Positions 62,406-64,000 of a stretch of DNA of 64,000 bases are shown one piece after another. Every line of letters starts with the position of its first letter. Position 1 is the first letter of the stretch. Both the position numbers and the translations under genes were made by a program. This DNA comes from an uncultured Saprospiraceae bacterium (lineage in GTDB: Bacteria; Bacteroidota; Bacteroidia; Chitinophagales; Saprospiraceae). The notes below the pieces were generated by a model that was not told the DNA's origin, ran no database searches, and worked only from the letters and a program-made list of their open reading frames with translations. Where the stretch lies: positions 1 through 64,000 of the forward strand of contig CALGNN010000076.1 in NCBI GenBank assembly GCA_937961455.1, given 5' to 3'.

Positions 62406-63256
62406 AATATTTAAATGCGTCTCTTCTCTTTTTTGCAGCCAGTCTATTTTTCTTTATGGCTTGTACGCCTAAGCTGACTGAAACAATTTCTGAAGAAAGC
62501 CCTCAGCCTATTATAGAAGAAGACACAAGAGAAACAGAAGATCTTGCAGATGCTCCAGAATTGGAGATCCTAAAAGGTCTTAGAGCTACAACAGGCAAAG
62601 AATTATCAGAAAATGGAGAACCTGTAATAATGGATCCTGAAACCATTCCTATGTATTCTCCGGAAGGCATAAAATTGACCCCTGAAGAAATGGCAAGCTT
62701 CTTAACTTCTGGTGAGTATGTCCCTGTTCCATATGTTGATGATAACATGGAACTAAAATTATTCCTCCTTAAGGAAGCTACTCCAGATCAAAAGCGAAAA
62801 ATGGCAGAGATGATGAGGCGAATGGATAATCCTAGTCAATTTGTTGGACAAGAAGCAAAAACATTTGAAACCATTGATATGGAAGATCAAATGGTTTCAC
62901 TTGATCAATATGAGGGCAAAGTAGTTGTTTTAAACTTTTGGTTTATCAATTGCAAACCTTGTATTATGGAAATGCCGGACTTAAATAAACTCGTCAATGA
63001 CTACAAAGATAAAGATGTTGTCTTTCTTGCTTTTTCACCAGATAGTAAGGTCGCTCTAGAGAAGTTTAGAAAAAGAAAGGCTTTTGATTATCAAGTAATC
63101 GCTTCTTCAAATGATGTGATTAATGCCTATCAAATTCAAGGTTTTCCCACTCATGTTGTTATCGATAAAAAAGGTCTAATTCAACATTATGAAACAGGCT
63201 TAAGTCAAAATACCATTTACGACCTTAGAGACAAGATTGATCTTTTACTTGAGTAA
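62402..63256 (+). CDS. TlpA-family thioredoxin-like lipoprotein
   Basis: The 284 residues begin with a lipobox (FFFMAC). An acidic linker region of about 130 residues is followed by a TlpA/ResA-type thioredoxin fold with [23 protein letters not shown], where Cys184 and Cys187 form the active CxxC, and the cis-Pro segment [13 protein letters not shown]. It should reduce disulfides in the periplasm, perhaps for cytochrome maturation. Coupled to the DUF255 lipoprotein gene. Confidence 0.93.
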   Translation: MKYLNASLLFFAASLFFFMACTPKLTETISEESPQPIIEEDTRETEDLADAPELEILKGLRATTGKELSENGEPVIMDPETIPMYSPEGIKLTPEEMASFLTSGEYVPVPYVDDNMELKLFLLKEATPDQKRKMAEMMRRMDNPSQFVGQEAKTFETIDMEDQMVSLDQYEGKVVVLNFWFINCKPCIMEMPDLNKLVNDYKDKDVVFLAFSPDSKVALEKFRKRKAFDYQVIASSNDVINAYQIQGFPTHVVIDKKGLIQHYETGLSQNTIYDLRDKIDLLLE

Positions 63257-63271
63257 TATTATCATTTCGTT

Positions 63272-63814
63272 TTGAAAACAAAGAAGGAATTAATTCAAAC
63301 AGCCCATTGGATTCAAGCTGTAGTATTGGGCTTAAATCTATGTCCTTTTGCACATAGCGTTTTCAAAAATGATACAATTCGTTACACACTTTGCGAAACC
63401 GACAACGAAGCTGAAATTGAAAAAATATTCAAAGAAGAATTACAATGGCTCATTGATCACCCATTGACTTCAACCAGCTTCATCATCTTAGCTCACCAAA
63501 ACGATTTTCTAATTTATCTTGATTTAATAGAAAACCTAAATCACTATTTACAAGAGCATGAAATGGATGAGCATTTCCAAATTGCCAGCTTCCATCCTAA
63601 ATATATATTTGCAGGAAGCACTGAAAGTGACCCCGCTAATTATACCAATAGATCTCCCTACCCTATGATTCATATATTAAGAGAATCCGAACTTAGTAAA
63701 GGAATTGATAGATATCCAAACACAGACGATATACCAAAGAATAATATTCGATTATTGCGAAAAATGGGATTGGAAGAAATTCAAAAAATCCTGAACGAAT
63801 CCAATAATCAATAA
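63272..63814 (+). CDS. DUF1415 family protein
   Basis: The 180 residues match DUF1415: the N-terminal AHWIQAVVLGLNLCPFAHSVF, then SFIILAHQNDFLIYLDLIENLN, the conserved FQIASFHPKYIFAGS and NRSPYPMIHILRESELSKGIDRYPNTDDIPKNNIR. Cytoplasmic; function unknown. The start is a TTG 15 bases after the TlpA gene stop, and no ATG fits, so it is the third gene of that operon. Confidence 0.9.
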   Translation: MKTKKELIQTAHWIQAVVLGLNLCPFAHSVFKNDTIRYTLCETDNEAEIEKIFKEELQWLIDHPLTSTSFIILAHQNDFLIYLDLIENLNHYLQEHEMDEHFQIASFHPKYIFAGSTESDPANYTNRSPYPMIHILRESELSKGIDRYPNTDDIPKNNIRLLRKMGLEEIQKILNESNNQ

Positions 63815-63816
63815 GT

Positions 63817-63824
63817 TATATTTG
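63817..63824 (+). promoter_or_regulatory. Bacteroidota -7 box for yebC
   Basis: TATATTTG is an exact TAnnTTTG match 23-30 bases before the ATG of the yebC-like gene, immediately after the DUF1415 stop, so that gene has its own promoter. Confidence 0.45.
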
Positions 63825-63846
63825 TGAATAAAATTTAAACAAAGAA

Positions 63847-64000
63847 ATGGGAAGAGCATTTGAATTTCGAAAAGAAAGAAAAATGAAACGCTGGGGAAAG
63901 ATGTCAAAAATCTTCAGCAGATTAGGAAAAGACATTGTTGTAGCCATCAAAGAAGGAGGATCCGATCCTGAAACAAATTCAAAGCTGAGAGCTGTGATGC
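63847..64000 (+). CDS. YebC/PmpR family protein (partial, C-terminus off the window)
   Basis: The 51 codons visible encode [20 protein letters not shown], followed by [31 protein letters not shown]. This matches the N-terminal helical domain of the YebC/PmpR family, which acts as a transcription factor in some bacteria and as a translation factor at polyproline stalls in others. The Bacteroidota form MGRAFEFRK (instead of the MAGHSKW start of E. coli) is seen. The gene runs beyond the right edge. Confidence 0.9.
   Translation, partial: MGRAFEFRKERKMKRWGKMSKIFSRLGKDIVVAIKEGGSDPETNSKLRAVM

Noticed and set aside
1-64000. tRNA, rRNA or other large structured RNA genes
   Set aside because: Intergenic gaps are short and AT-rich; no cloverleaf with T-loop GTTCGA and no rRNA-like segment was seen.
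1-64000. Prophage, integrative element or defence island
   Set aside because: No integrase, transposase, terminase, restriction or toxin-antitoxin genes; the phage-like muramidase is an isolated domain fusion.

Overview
The window is one AT-rich chromosomal stretch from a member of the Bacteroidota. The signs are type IX secretion C-terminal domains, a gliding-motility-type C-terminal domain, many short lipobox signal peptides, an OmpA protein with thrombospondin-3 repeats, a FecR/ECF sigma pair, and start-proximal TAnnTTTG (-7) boxes with few Shine-Dalgarno sequences. The gene set would fit the Saprospiria, but that is a guess from overall flavour. I see no phage, insertion sequence, CRISPR array, tRNA or rRNA. 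Almost everything is intact, single-copy, ordinary chromosome.

Layout. 1-4.6 kb: a truncated alpha/beta-hydrolase lipoprotein, a secreted LRR protein, a membrane zincin and a LolC/E-type permease. 4.7-7.3 kb: tyrS and a trans-sulfuration PLP enzyme with a structured leader. 7.4-13.7 kb: a large secreted PKD-like protein, the rimO-membrane protein-msrB operon and an outer-membrane barrel. 13.75-20.3 kb: the branched-chain amino acid operon ilvD-ilvB-ilvN-ilvC-ilvA. 20.3-30.7 kb: sterol-desaturase family enzyme, vanadium haloperoxidase family protein, DUF1456 protein and a 2025-residue alpha-2-macroglobulin lipoprotein. 30.8-39.5 kb: small operons (FAD oxidoreductase, hydrolase/DinB, Nudix/M28 peptidase, antiporter, SRPBCC, VOC) and a 29-residue membrane protein. 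39.5-49.6 kb: sigma/anti-sigma pair, lipoproteins, an HhH-muramidase fusion, recQ with a glycosyltransferase, a subtilase, and recF with a DUF721 gene. 49.7-64 kb: pyruvate dehydrogenase E1 alpha, TPR-ribH-MBL operon, dihydroorotase, purK-purE, OmpA protein, single-domain asparaginase, DUF458, a DUF255-TlpA-DUF1415 operon and the start of a yebC gene.

The most striking find is upstream of ilvD. A 17-codon reading frame encodes MLNIISLVVIIIIVVHT (12 of 17 residues are Leu, Ile or Val). It is followed by a perfect 13-bp hairpin and a T run that ends just before the ilvD start, and alternative pairings are visible. This is the layout of a classical leader-peptide attenuator controlling the whole ilvDBNCA operon. 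Other points of interest are the HhH-muramidase fusion without a signal peptide, telomere-like GGTTAAA and AAAAAGCYAAAC repeats, a 29-aa membrane protein, a short element shared downstream of two genes, a TyrRS whose HIGH box reads QLGN, and repeated use of TTG starts in conserved genes.

Limits: all assignments come from reading motifs and translated sequence by eye. No searches were run, and residue positions of domains are approximate unless a specific residue is numbered.
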